From JALYUA01 sp038229875 (GTDB taxonomy: Bacteria > Acidobacteriota > Thermoanaerobaculia > UBA5066 > Gp7-AA6): 29,495 nucleotides of DNA. How positions within the stretch are numbered: the stretch's first letter is position 1; each line of letters starts with the position of its first letter. The DNA lies in NCBI GenBank assembly GCA_038229875.1, contig JBBROA010000043.1:1-29495 (forward strand), in the 5' to 3' direction. Under the pieces are notes generated by a model that was not told the origin of the DNA, searched no databases, and saw nothing but the letters and a program-made list of their open reading frames with translations. A program made the position numbers and the translations under genes. This document shows, one piece after another, positions 1 through 7,419 of this stretch.

Positions 1-72
1 GCGCAGGCGCAGACAGCCCGACAGCGCGCCGAGGAAGAGGGTCAGCAGGGCGGCGGGCGGTCGGTTTCGCAT
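1..72 (-). CDS. Lipoprotein N-terminus, cut by left window edge
   Basis: Reading leftwards from an ATG at 72, the frame stays open for 24 codons to the window edge. It encodes a typical lipoprotein signal peptide: basic start (MRNR), a hydrophobic stretch, and a lipobox LSGC with the lipidated Cys at residue 20. The rest lies outside, so the function cannot be told. It is divergent from the gene at 88, with only 15 bp between the two start codons. That leaves little room for promoters and suggests the neighbour may really start later, for example at the TTG at 130. Confidence 0.55.
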   Translation of the reverse strand, partial: MRNRPPAALLTLFLGALSGCLRLR

Positions 73-87
73 CGCGGCCCCGATTCT

Positions 88-747
88 ATGGCGTCGGAAG
101 CGGCGGCCGCGCTCATATACTGGCCGGCCTTGATCCCCCTCTTCCTGAGTCTCACTCTCTTTGCCGCGGCCGGTCCCGCAGCGGCGCCGGCCGCCGCGCC
201 GCAGACGCAGGCCGACGAGTACACGCGCTACGAGCTGCTCGGACCGGAGACCTCGTCCTTCCGCGTCGTGTACGACGTCACCGCGACGAGCGCCGGCGCC
301 ACTCGCTATTTCAATCCCATCCGGAAGGGGAGCGAGGCGTCGCGGGAGTCGGTGAACGACCGGATGACCGGCGAGTCGCTGAAGTTCGAAGTCGTGTCCG
401 CGGAGGACGCTCGCGCGACCGGGCTCGCGGATGCGGAAGCGGGCACGCAGTACATCCGGGTGGCGCTCCCTCGCCCGGTCCCGGCGGGTGGCCAGGTCCG
501 CCTGCGGATCGACAAGACGTACCGGGACCCGGTCAGCTACTTCCGCGAAGGCGACGAGATCGTCTTCACGCGTTCGCTCGGCATCAAACGGAACACGATC
601 GTGCTTCCCGCCGGGTACGAGCTCACCCGCTGCAATGTCCCGTCGCAGGTGCTGACCGAGCCCGGCGGTCGGATCGCCCTCGACTTCGTGAACTCGAACC
701 CCGAGGCGGCGACGCTCACCATACGCGCGCGAAGGCTTCCCCAGTGA
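88..747 (+). CDS. Secreted protein of unknown function, tandem paralogue 1
   Basis: 219 residues. The N-terminus has a long hydrophobic segment followed by an Ala/Pro-rich linker, so export is likely. The remainder looks beta-rich. The C-terminal part has a block of the form SYFREGDEIVFTRSLG then RNTIVLPAGYELT, which recurs in the next gene, so the two are paralogues along their whole length. I do not know the family's function. The start is uncertain: the ATG at 88 has no Shine-Dalgarno, while an in-frame TTG at 130 gives a compact signal peptide (MIPLFLSLTLFAAAG) and lies 9 bp after a TATACT box at 116-121. The stop overlaps the next start (GTGA), indicating translational coupling. Confidence 0.75.
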   Translation: MASEAAAALIYWPALIPLFLSLTLFAAAGPAAAPAAAPQTQADEYTRYELLGPETSSFRVVYDVTATSAGATRYFNPIRKGSEASRESVNDRMTGESLKFEVVSAEDARATGLADAEAGTQYIRVALPRPVPAGGQVRLRIDKTYRDPVSYFREGDEIVFTRSLGIKRNTIVLPAGYELTRCNVPSQVLTEPGGRIALDFVNSNPEAATLTIRARRLPQ

Positions 748-1433
748 GACACGCGTCGGCGCTGCGAATGCTGGCTGCTGTCTCGGCCCTCGCTGCCCTT
801 GCTGCGCTCGGAGGCGCTCCGCTGCTCGGCGAGGACGAGGCCGCGCGTCTCTCGAACCGCGCGGCGCAGGACCGCGACATCGTGTACTCGCTTCACGATC
901 CGGGCGCGCATTCGTTTCTGCTGCACCACGACTACACCGAGAATCGCGAAGGCATGGACCACTACGTCAACGTGGTCCGCAAGGGGAGCACGTCGTCCAA
1001 GCCGTCGGCGAATCTCCTCGACACCGGCGACTCGCTCGAAACGCGGACCCTCCGGGGCGAGGAAATCTCGAAGGCCAAAGTGGACATCGGCGAGCCGGTG
1101 AAGCCGGATTCGGAAGCGGTGGTCGTCCGGTTTCCGCCGGTGAAGAAGGGCCGCACCGTGCGAATCCGCATCACCGAGACCTACACCGACCCGAAGAGCT
1201 ATCGGCTCGAAGGCGATGAGCTCGTGTTCGACCGAAGCTTCGGGCGGCCGCGGAACACGGTCATCCTGCCCGCCGGCTGGTACCTGACCGCGAGCTCGAT
1301 CCCCGCGTCGGTGTCGGAGACGGAGGACGGGAGGATCCGCCTCGTGTTCGTCAACGGCCGCCCCGACGAGATCGCCGTGCTCCTGCACGCGCGCCGGCGC
1401 CTCGACACGAGCAAAGCGGCGCCGGCCCGCTAA
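744..1433 (+). CDS. Secreted protein of unknown function, tandem paralogue 2
   Basis: 229 residues beginning at a GTG inside the upstream stop codon (4-bp GTGA overlap). It has an N-terminal signal peptide (hydrophobic residues 8-28). It aligns with the preceding protein throughout: YxVxxxKG-type strand near residue 70, TETYTDPKSY, EGDELVFDRSFG, RNTVILPAGWYLT, then a C-terminal strand ending in an Arg-rich tail. The conserved GDE-(L/I)-VF and PAG-(W/Y) positions are presumably structural. The pair most likely arose by tandem duplication and works together or as a heteromer outside the membrane, which is inference. No enzyme motif is visible. Confidence 0.78.
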   Translation: MRHASALRMLAAVSALAALAALGGAPLLGEDEAARLSNRAAQDRDIVYSLHDPGAHSFLLHHDYTENREGMDHYVNVVRKGSTSSKPSANLLDTGDSLETRTLRGEEISKAKVDIGEPVKPDSEAVVVRFPPVKKGRTVRIRITETYTDPKSYRLEGDELVFDRSFGRPRNTVILPAGWYLTASSIPASVSETEDGRIRLVFVNGRPDEIAVLLHARRRLDTSKAAPAR

Positions 1434-1443
1434 CCCCGGGGCC

Positions 1444-1470
1444 GGAACTTTCGCGAGCCGGTTCGCGTAC
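1444..1470 (+). promoter_or_regulatory. ECF-sigma-like promoter
   Basis: GGAACTTT starts at 1444 and CGTAC at 1466, with 17 bp between GGAAC and CGTA. This matches the general layout of extracytoplasmic-function sigma promoters (GGAAC at -35, CGT at -10). It sits 20 bp before the start of a secreted DUF4097-type protein. The match is by eye and no cognate sigma gene is in the window. Confidence 0.5.
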
Positions 1471-1490
1471 AAGGGACAGGAGGTCCCCCC

Positions 1491-2297
1491 ATGCACCTGA
1501 GCTCCCGGAGCCTCGTTCTGTTTTCCGCGGGCCTTCTCGCGGCCGGCATCGCCGCCGCTTCGCCCGGATCGGTCCGCGAGTTCCACCGGACCCTGCCTCT
1601 GTCCGCCGACGGCCATCTCTCGATCTCGACGTACAAGGGGAGCATCACCGTGACGTCCTGGGACCGGGCCGAAGCGGACGTCAGCGCTCGCGTCGAGGCC
1701 GACGGGACGGACGACGACGCGGATGAAAGAGTCGCCCGGACCGAGGTGCGGATCGACGGAGGCGGGTCCTCCGTGCGGGTGAAGTCCGACTACGACAAGG
1801 TGCGCGACCACGGCTTTGCGGGCCTGTTCGGATTCGGCTTCCACAAGGGGACCCTGCCGCTCGTGCACTACACGATCCGGATGCCCGCGACCGCGCGGCT
1901 CGACATCGAGGACTACAAGTCGAGGACGAGCGTGGCCGGCCTGCGCGCGGACCTGAAGCTTCATACCTACAAGGGCGAGGTGGTCGTCGAGAACCTCGAT
2001 GGGGCGGCTCACGTCGAGACCTACAAAGGCGACGTGCGGGTCTCGTTCGCGCGCTACGCGCACGCCAGCCGGTTCGAGACGTACAAGGGCACCTTCGAGG
2101 TCCGCCTTCCGAAAGACAGCCGGTTCGACCTCGACGCCGACGGAGGCCGCCGCGGAGAGGTCGACAGCGATTTCCAGGTCGCCACCCGAAGCACGTCCCG
2201 CCGCGGCGGCGAGCACGCGCGCGGTTCCGTCAACGGAGGCGGACCCTCGCTGCGGTTCGAGTCGAGCAGGGGGAGTCTGAGGCTGCGGGGAATATAA
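1491..2297 (+). CDS. Secreted DUF4097-like beta-strand repeat protein
   Basis: 268 residues with a signal peptide (residues 1-24, ending around AAASP). The ATG at 1491 has a good AGGAGG at 1478-1483. The body carries a recurrent strand-turn unit built round YKG or YKS: TYKGSITV, DYKSRTSV, TYKGEVVV, TYKGDVRV, TYKGTFEV. This is the pattern of DUF4097 or putative-adhesin proteins, which fold as right-handed beta-helices. The C-terminal ~50 residues are polar and Gly/Ser/Arg-rich. Family members are often linked to ECF sigma/anti-sigma envelope-stress loci, and the promoter just upstream is ECF-like. The exact function of the family is unknown. Confidence 0.8.
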   Translation: MHLSSRSLVLFSAGLLAAGIAAASPGSVREFHRTLPLSADGHLSISTYKGSITVTSWDRAEADVSARVEADGTDDDADERVARTEVRIDGGGSSVRVKSDYDKVRDHGFAGLFGFGFHKGTLPLVHYTIRMPATARLDIEDYKSRTSVAGLRADLKLHTYKGEVVVENLDGAAHVETYKGDVRVSFARYAHASRFETYKGTFEVRLPKDSRFDLDADGGRRGEVDSDFQVATRSTSRRGGEHARGSVNGGGPSLRFESSRGSLRLRGI

Positions 2298-2395
2298 CGT
2301 CGCCTACGCTCACTACGGGACGCGCTCACGCGCCGGCCAGCGGCTCGCCTGTCGGCTCGACCGCTGACCTCGTCCCTCCGTTCGCTGCGGCTCCC

Positions 2396-2444
2396 GCATC
2401 GAGAGGCTCCTCCCTCCCTCTGGTCGGGAGACTCCTCTCGATGC
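2396..2444. repeat. Long inverted repeat (11-bp perfect stem)
   Basis: GCATCGAGAGG at 2396-2406 pairs perfectly with CCTCTCGATGC at 2434-2444. The 27-nt loop is pyrimidine-rich and could partly extend the stem (CTCC with GGAG). There is no T-run after it, so it is not a standard intrinsic terminator, though it lies about 100 bp downstream of the DUF4097 gene. Confidence 0.6.
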
Positions 2445-2482
2445 GAGCGTAACCAGCATCTCGACTCAAGCGCAGCTCTGCT

Positions 2483-2510
2483 CCCTCTCCCCGCGCGCCG
2501 GGGGAGAGGG
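2483..2510. repeat. REP-like palindrome, copy 1
   Basis: CCCTCTCCCC (2483-2492) pairs with GGGGAGAGGG (2501-2510) across an 8-nt GC loop, followed by TTGGGGTGAGGGG. The palindrome plus GGTGAGGG tail resembles dispersed intergenic repeats seen in many soil bacteria, which give spurious LTPTLSP / PHPNPLP peptides on translation. Related copies are at 2581-2604 and 25633-25660. Confidence 0.65.
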
Positions 2511-2580
2511 TTGGGGTGAGGGGCGGAACATCGGGCCTGACAAGTCTCGATCGCAAAGAGAGATGTCGTGGTCCCGCCCG

Positions 2581-2604
2581 CCCTCTGCCTGCGCGGGGGA
2601 GGGG
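2581..2604. repeat. REP-like palindrome, degenerate copy 2
   Basis: CCCTCTGCC is followed after a short GC loop by GGGGGAGGGG and then TGGTGAGGGGG. It has the same order of parts as the copy at 2483-2510, including the GGTGAGGGG tail, but the stem has mismatches. Confidence 0.5.
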
Positions 2605-2676
2605 TGGTGAGGGGGCCCGCAGGGAATTGCTGAGGGGTGCCCCTCATCTGGCCCGGCCGCATGAGGGATTCGGATG

Positions 2677-2718
2677 ATTGAAGGTTGAGGTGTGAAGCCC
2701 ATGCGGGCTGACAGTCAA
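2677..2718 (+). repeat. Heptanucleotide repeat locus A
   Basis: In one 7-bp register the sequence reads ATTGAAG, GTTGAGG, TGTGAAG, then two unrelated or weaker units, then GGGCTGA and CAGTCAA. The first three units share a TTGA(A/G)G theme. It is similar in phase and composition to the loci at 11662-11689 and 21070-21118. This is the weakest of the three. Confidence 0.4.
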
Positions 2719-2736
2719 CGAAGACCGTCGTAAGCT
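2708..2736 (+). promoter_or_regulatory. Sigma70-like promoter of the dehydratase gene
   Basis: CTGACA at 2708-2713 and TAAGCT at 2731-2736 are separated by 17 bp. Transcription would start near 2743, almost at the ATG (2746). There is no Shine-Dalgarno before that ATG, so a leaderless or very short-leader mRNA is likely. The arrangement closely parallels the GreA promoter at 25693-25721. Confidence 0.4.
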
Positions 2737-2745
2737 TCGCCGCGC

Positions 2746-3696
2746 ATGATTCCGATCGGAGAGATTCGAGAGGCGGCGGCGAGGATTCTTGGCAAGGTGC
2801 ACCGGACACCCCTCTTTCATTCGGAGAGGCTCGGCGAACGGATCGGCGCCTCGCTGTACCTCAAGTGTGAGAGCTTTCAGAAGACCGGCTCGTTCAAGCC
2901 TCGCGGCGCGCTCAACAAGGTGCTGTCGCTCTCGGACTCGGAGCGCGCGCGCGGCCTCGTGACCGTCTCGGCGGGCAACCATGCGCAGGCGGTCGCGTGG
3001 GCGGCTCGCATTGCCGGCTGTTCCTGCGCGGTCGTGATGCCGACGGATGCCCCGCGCGCGAAGATCGACGCCGTGCGCGGTTATGGCGCCGAAGTCATCC
3101 TCCACGACGACCGCGCGACCCTCTTCGATCGCCTGAATGCGGTTCGGGAAGAGCGCGGCGCGACGTTCGTGCATCCTTTCGACGATCCGGTCGTGCTGGC
3201 GGGCGCCGGGACGACGGCGATCGAGATCCTCGAAGACCTTCCGGACGCCGACGTGGTTGTCGTCCCGGTCGGGGGAGGGGGGCTACTCGGCGGCATGGCG
3301 TCCGCGATCCGGCAGCTCCGGCCGGCAACGCGCGTCGTCGCGGTCGAGCTCGCAGAGGGGCCCGGACTCGGACCCGCCCTCGCCGCGGGCCGCCCGGTGA
3401 AAGTGCCCCGGCCCCCGCGGACGCTCGCCGATGGGATGACCCCGCCGTTCGTCGGCGCGCTCCCGCTCGAGATCGCCCGCGAAGCGGTCGAGGACATCGT
3501 GACCGTCTCCGAAGAGGCGATCCGGGAGGGGATGCGGATGCTCGCGACGCGCGCGAAGCTCTTCGTAGAGGGCTCCGGAGCAGCCGCGACGGCCGCGCTT
3601 CTGGACGGGAGGGTGCGAATCGTTTCCGGCGAGCGCGTCGTCGCCGTAGTGTCGGGCGGTAATGCGGATCTCTCCGCGTTCGCGGGCCTCGCATGA
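2746..3696 (+). CDS. Threonine/serine dehydratase (PLP-dependent, fold type II)
   Basis: 316 residues, the length of catabolic threonine dehydratases and serine racemase-like enzymes. The PLP Schiff-base lysine is K51 in GSFKPRGA. SAGNHAQ (75-81) is the substrate-carboxylate loop, the PLP-phosphate loop is GGGGL (176-180), and the C-terminal SGGN contacts the pyridine nitrogen. There is no C-terminal ACT domain, so the enzyme should not be feedback-inhibited by isoleucine in the way of biosynthetic IlvA. It deaminates L-threonine or L-serine to 2-oxobutyrate or pyruvate in the cytoplasm; serine/threonine racemase activity cannot be excluded. Its stop overlaps the next start (ATGA), so it is coupled to the SnoaL-like gene. 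Confidence 0.88.
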   Translation: MIPIGEIREAAARILGKVHRTPLFHSERLGERIGASLYLKCESFQKTGSFKPRGALNKVLSLSDSERARGLVTVSAGNHAQAVAWAARIAGCSCAVVMPTDAPRAKIDAVRGYGAEVILHDDRATLFDRLNAVREERGATFVHPFDDPVVLAGAGTTAIEILEDLPDADVVVVPVGGGGLLGGMASAIRQLRPATRVVAVELAEGPGLGPALAAGRPVKVPRPPRTLADGMTPPFVGALPLEIAREAVEDIVTVSEEAIREGMRMLATRAKLFVEGSGAAATAALLDGRVRIVSGERVVAVVSGGNADLSAFAGLA

Positions 3697-4127
3697 CGCT
3701 GCCGGACACGCCCGAAGAGACGGCGGTCGCCACCGCGAATCTCGCGTTCTACCGGGCGCTCGAAGCGCGGTCGCTCTCCGCGATCGAACTCGTCTGGTCG
3801 CATGGCGGCAGGGTGAGCTGCATCCACCCCGGCTGGCACCGGCTCGACGGGTGGCGCGAGGTGCGCCGCTCCTGGGAGAACATCTTCGACAGCTCCCGGC
3901 CGTGGACGGTCATGTGCGAGGACGTGCGAATCTCGGTGTCGGGCGAGATGGCGTGGGTCTCTTGCGTGGAAGTGATCCGCCCATTCGGTTCCGCCCGGGC
4001 GGATGCCGCCGCGCGCATGCAGGCCACCAACCTGTTCGCGAGGGAAGAAGGCGAGTGGAAGATGGTCCACCACCACGCCTCAGCCTCGCCGGAGGATGAG
4101 GACGGGGAGGCGGAAACAGTCAACTAG
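3693..4127 (+). CDS. NTF2/SnoaL-fold protein (SnoaL_3-like)
   Basis: 144 residues. The order is an N-terminal helix (FYRALEARSLSAIELVWSHGG), CIHPGWHRLDGWREVRRSWENIF, then four strands ending in TNLFAREEGEWKMVHHHASAS. That is typical of SnoaL_3/DUF4440-like members of the NTF2 superfamily, a cone-shaped fold. WSH and the HPGWH motif are characteristic of the small subgroup found next to metabolic genes. The pocket ligand is unknown; no catalytic assignment is possible. It starts within the dehydratase stop (4-bp overlap), so co-translation is likely, and a role in the same pathway is inference. The acidic C-terminal tail (EDEDGEAE) looks disordered. Confidence 0.82.
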   Translation: MTLPDTPEETAVATANLAFYRALEARSLSAIELVWSHGGRVSCIHPGWHRLDGWREVRRSWENIFDSSRPWTVMCEDVRISVSGEMAWVSCVEVIRPFGSARADAAARMQATNLFAREEGEWKMVHHHASASPEDEDGEAETVN

Positions 4128-4392
4128 TTCGCCACTTCGGGCGACGAAGCCGCAACCAACCCTTCTCCCGCGCGCGGCCGAGAGGCAGAGGCGCAGGAAC
4201 GGGAAGCCGTGCCTGTCTATGGTCAGGCGTCCGGAGCCGCCGCTTCTGATTCGCGAGCTTCGCCCTCAGCCCCGGCACCTCGGCGAAGTCTCCGCCGGCC
4301 TCGGGCCGGGGGAGCGGCCAGCGCCGCAGAAACGCGTCCGAGACGAGGATCTCTCCCGACGTTTTGTCTTCGCGGTCTTCAGGGCTGCTCGC
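4120..4392 (-). pseudogene. Open in-frame tail after the S10 peptidase stop; possible gene remnant
   Basis: Directly past the TGA of the S10 gene (4393-4395) the same frame stays open for 91 codons, to a TGA at 4120-4122. The first ~45 codons look coding: mostly G or C in third position, and a plausible peptide (TSGEILVSDAFLRRW, then PEAGGDFAEVPGL). The remainder is Arg/Pro-rich and looks non-coding. There is no ATG, GTG or TTG at a sensible place. It could be the remains of another gene or of a longer ancestor. I do not recognise the family. The tail overlaps the convergent SnoaL-like gene by 8 bp. Confidence 0.25.
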
Positions 4393-5994
4393 TCAGTTCG
4401 ATCGCCCGCCGGCGGCGGGCGCCTCCGCCGGCACCGCGGACTGGTAGAACGCCGCCACGTCGGACGTGAGCTTCAGAAGCGACGGCTTGTGGATGTACAT
4501 CATGTGCCCGGCCTCGTAGTGCTGGAGCGTCAGGTTCTTCCGCAGCGCGGCGTCGAGCCCGAGGTGATCCATCGTGTACTCGGCGGCGAAAAACGGCGTC
4601 GCGAAATCGTAATACCCGGCGCCCACGAACACCTTCAGGGCCTGGTTCTGGCTCATCGCGTCGCGGAGCGTCTCGGCGACGTTCACGTACCGGTTCTGCG
4701 CGTTGCCGTAGTTCCATGGCCGCACGCGGCCGGTCAGGAGCTCGTACGGAAGATCGTTCTCGTATTTGAGCTCGGTGCGGATGTAGTCGTTGACGGTGGC
4801 GCCGTACGGCCCGCGGATCGCCGCCATGCTGGGGTCGTAGTCGCTCCGCTCGCCGCCCGAATCGCGGTCGATGCCCTGGAAACGGCTGTCCAGGCGGCCG
4901 ATCGTGCGGTGCTGGTCGCGCAGAAGCTCCTTGGTGAAGCGGGGCAGGGTCACGCGCAGGTCGCACGCTTCGAGAAACGCGGGCGACAGCCCCGTCAGGC
5001 GCGACATCTTCTGGATGATCGACTTGCGCTCGGCGTCCGGAAGCCGCGCGCCTTTCATCAGGGCGAGCGCGTAATCCGTGGACGCGAACTGGCGCGCCTC
5101 GTCCACCGTCTTCTGAAAATTCGCCTGAAGGTCCGGCGCGAGCCGCTTGTAGTACCAGGCGGTCGTCGTGTAAGTCGGCAGGAAGGTGACGAACGGCAGG
5201 TCGTTTCCGACGTTGAAGTCCGCCGTCTGAAAATTCAGGATGCTCGAGATCAGGACGATCCCGTTCAGATACATCCCGTGCCGTTCCTGGAGATATCCGG
5301 AGAGCCCCGCCGCGCGCGTCGTGCCGTAGCTTTCGCCGGCGAGGAACTTGGGCGAAGACCAGCGCGCGTTGCGGGTGGTCCAGAGGCGGATGAAGTCACC
5401 GACCGACTGCACGTCTTCCTCGACGCCGTGGAACTGCTCCGGCTTCTCGCCCGGCGCGGGCCGGCTGTACCCGGTCGTCACGGGGTCGATGAAGACGAGG
5501 TCCGTGAAAGCCAGCCAACTCGCTTCGTTGTCGACGAGACGATAGGGCGGCGGCAGCGGCTGGCCGTCGTCCGCCATCACGACGCGCTTCGGCCCGACGG
5601 CGCCCATGTGCAGCCAGACGGACGCGGAGCCGGGCCCGCCGTTGAACGTGTAGGTGATCGGCCGGCGGGAAGAGTTTCCCTCCTTGACGTACGAAACGTA
5701 GAAGACGTTCGCCTTCAGCTTGCCGTTCTCGTCCTTCATCGGCATGTATCCCGCGGTCGCGGTGTAACGGATCGGCCGCCCGTCCGCGCGGATCTCGTGG
5801 TGCGTGACGGAGGGCTTCTCCTCCCGCGGCTCGGGCGTTCGCGCCTTCTCGGGCGCCTTCGTGTCGTCGGCCGCGGCGGCGGCGGGCGTAGGGCTCGGTG
5901 CGCGTTCCGCCTGCGCGGCCAGCGGCAGGGAAGACAGGAGCGAGGCAGCTATCACCGCGAGGCAGGACAGGGTCAGACGGGTTCGCAGCATCAT
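4393..5994 (-). CDS. Secreted S10 family serine carboxypeptidase
   Basis: 533 residues. Signal peptide 1-28 (ends LPLAAQA), then a Pro/Ala-rich linker to ~60. The alpha/beta-hydrolase core has oxyanion segment NGGPGS (118-123), nucleophile S222 in GESYGT, D463 in GYYDFATP and H497 in YEAGHMMY, so the S10 Ser-Asp-His triad is complete. The enzyme should remove C-terminal residues from peptides outside the cytoplasm. The start is the first of two ATGs: AGGAG lies 8 nt before it. A perfect TATAAT box is upstream. S10 peptidases of this bacterial subtype are common in Acidobacteriota. It is transcribed divergently from the MSOX-like gene. Confidence 0.93.
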   Translation of the reverse strand: MMLRTRLTLSCLAVIAASLLSSLPLAAQAERAPSPTPAAAAADDTKAPEKARTPEPREEKPSVTHHEIRADGRPIRYTATAGYMPMKDENGKLKANVFYVSYVKEGNSSRRPITYTFNGGPGSASVWLHMGAVGPKRVVMADDGQPLPPPYRLVDNEASWLAFTDLVFIDPVTTGYSRPAPGEKPEQFHGVEEDVQSVGDFIRLWTTRNARWSSPKFLAGESYGTTRAAGLSGYLQERHGMYLNGIVLISSILNFQTADFNVGNDLPFVTFLPTYTTTAWYYKRLAPDLQANFQKTVDEARQFASTDYALALMKGARLPDAERKSIIQKMSRLTGLSPAFLEACDLRVTLPRFTKELLRDQHRTIGRLDSRFQGIDRDSGGERSDYDPSMAAIRGPYGATVNDYIRTELKYENDLPYELLTGRVRPWNYGNAQNRYVNVAETLRDAMSQNQALKVFVGAGYYDFATPFFAAEYTMDHLGLDAALRKNLTLQHYEAGHMMYIHKPSLLKLTSDVAAFYQSAVPAEAPAAGGRSN

Positions 5995-6020
5995 CGGGAG
6001 CTCTCCTTGTTCGAGCGCGG

Positions 6021-6026
6021 ATTATA
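6021..6026 (-). promoter_or_regulatory. -10 box of the S10 peptidase promoter
   Basis: Read on the minus strand this is TATAAT, 26 bp upstream of the ATG at 5994, which gives a leader of roughly 20 nt containing the AGGAG. The -35 region about 18 bp further upstream is only TTCGGT-like. A perfect TATAAT in such GC-rich DNA is unlikely by chance between divergent genes. Confidence 0.5.
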
Positions 6027-6102
6027 GAGAGAGCGTCGGGATCGACCGAATCGCCGGAACGAGGTACTTGCGCGCCGCCGGTTTTGATACCGTTCCGCAA
6101 AC

Positions 6103-7365
6103 ATGTCCCCCAAGTCGCGCGCGCCTCTCTCCCGCCGCGCCTTTCTCGGCGCCGTCGCCGGGGCGGCCGCTACCGCGCGCTTTGCCGCGCCCGAAAAGGC
6201 GAAGGCCGCCGGCGCGAAACCCGCGGCGGGCCGGAAGCTCCACGTCGCGATCGTCGGCGCGGGCGCGTTCGGTGGTTTCACTGCGGCAGAGCTGCTGCGC
6301 CACGGCGCGCGCGTGACCTTGCTCGACACGTGGGGCCCCGGGAACTCGCGGGCGAGCTCAGGCGGCGAGACCCGTGTCATCCGGGGTGTTTACGGGGCGG
6401 ACCGGGTCTACACGGAGATGGCGGCTCGCGCCTTCCGGCTCTGGCACGAATACGAAGCCCGCTGGAAGCGCCCCTTCTACCGGCGCACCGGCGCACTCTG
6501 GCTGGTCGGTGATGAGGGCGCTTACGTGAAGTCCTCGCTTCCGATCTTGAAAGACAATGGCTTCGCCTATGAGGAGCTGACGGCTGCCGAAGCGGCGCGC
6601 CGGTACCCGCAGATCGCGTTTACGGGGATCGGGTGGGCGCTCTACGAGAAGGAGGCGGGTTACCTCCTCGCGCGGCGCGCCTGCGCGCAGGTCGTCGAGG
6701 GCTTCACCGCGGACGGAGGGACCTACCGCGAGGCGTCCGTGACCCCGGGAGCGATCGCCTCCGGCCGCCTCGACGGGCTTCGCCTTTCCGACGGGACGAC
6801 CCTGACCGCCGACGCGTACGTTTTCGCGTGCGGACCCTGGCTCCCGAAGGTGCTTCCCGATCTGCTCCGCGACACGATCCAGCCCACCCGACAGGAGGTC
6901 TTCTATTTCGGCACTCCGGCCGGCGACCACAGCTTCGACGAGGACCGGTTCCCGGTGTGGGTCGAGGTTCCGCGCTTCTTCTACGGGATTCCTGGAAACG
7001 AGCGGCGCGGGTTCAAGATCGCCGACGACGGGCGCGGCGCGCCGTTCGACCCGACCGACGGGGAGAGGGTCGCGTCCACCGAGGGCCTGCGAGCGGCGCG
7101 GGAGTACATCGCGCGGCGGTTCCCGGCGCTCGCCAACGCGCCGCTTCTGGAATCCCGCGTGTGTCAGTACGAGAACAGCCCCGATCACCACTTCATCATC
7201 GACCGCCATCCGGGCGCCGAGAATGCCTGGATCGTCGGCGGCGGCTCGGGTCACGGATTCAAGCATGGTCCCGCCGTCGGCGAGATCGCCGCGCGGGCGG
7301 TGCTCGGCGAGCAGGCGCCCGACCGGCTGTTTTCGCTGAGCCGTCCGCGGACGACGGGCTCTTAA
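6103..7365 (+). CDS. FAD-dependent oxidoreductase, monomeric sarcosine oxidase-like, Tat-exported
   Basis: 420 residues. Twin-arginine signal SRRAFLG (10-16) plus an Ala-rich segment predicts export of the folded flavoprotein. The Rossmann FAD motif is VGAGAFGGFTAAELL (51-65), and SSGGETRVIRGVYG (85-98) matches the flavin-contacting loop of MSOX and N-methyltryptophan oxidase. C354 in VCQYENSPDHHFIID occupies the position of the cysteine that covalently binds FAD in MSOX. SGHGFKHGPAVGE (382-394) is the C-terminal FAD loop. It probably oxidises an N-methyl or secondary amino acid with release of H2O2; the substrate is unknown. A periplasmic location is unusual, since most MSOX enzymes are cytoplasmic. 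No Shine-Dalgarno; a TGATAC box lies 12 bp before the ATG. Confidence 0.87.
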   Translation: MSPKSRAPLSRRAFLGAVAGAAATARFAAPEKAKAAGAKPAAGRKLHVAIVGAGAFGGFTAAELLRHGARVTLLDTWGPGNSRASSGGETRVIRGVYGADRVYTEMAARAFRLWHEYEARWKRPFYRRTGALWLVGDEGAYVKSSLPILKDNGFAYEELTAAEAARRYPQIAFTGIGWALYEKEAGYLLARRACAQVVEGFTADGGTYREASVTPGAIASGRLDGLRLSDGTTLTADAYVFACGPWLPKVLPDLLRDTIQPTRQEVFYFGTPAGDHSFDEDRFPVWVEVPRFFYGIPGNERRGFKIADDGRGAPFDPTDGERVASTEGLRAAREYIARRFPALANAPLLESRVCQYENSPDHHFIIDRHPGAENAWIVGGGSGHGFKHGPAVGEIAARAVLGEQAPDRLFSLSRPRTTGS

Positions 7366-7419
7366 ACCGTTTCGAAGGACTTCGGACGCCCCGCGAGGGC
7401 GCCAGAAAGCGAGGAACAC

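Larger units (their letters stand above)
2298..2745. other. Non-coding, repeat-rich spacer
   Basis: About 450 bp without a credible gene. Short frames on the minus strand read as PLTPTLSPGARGEG and HPNPLP-type peptides, which are familiar translation artefacts of dispersed palindromic repeats. The stretch holds a long hairpin (2396-2444), two CCCTCTCCC-type palindromes (2483-2510 and 2581-2604), a short perfect hairpin TGAGGGG-TG-CCCCTCA (2631-2646), a heptad repeat (2677-2697, perhaps to 2718), and a promoter for the dehydratase gene. Confidence 0.7.

Noticed and set aside
537..2216. A 559-codon minus-strand open frame
   Set aside because: Antisense to three plus-strand genes with signal peptides and a Shine-Dalgarno; composition is typical of a GC-rich shadow.
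2326..2702. Small minus-strand frames with PLTPTLSPGARGEG-type peptides
   Set aside because: Known kind of artefact from translating dispersed palindromic repeats; no start signals or conservation expected.
4003..6027. A 674-codon plus-strand open frame
   Set aside because: Antisense to the S10 peptidase, which has an intact catalytic triad; the plus-strand product is Arg/His/Val-rich with no domain.
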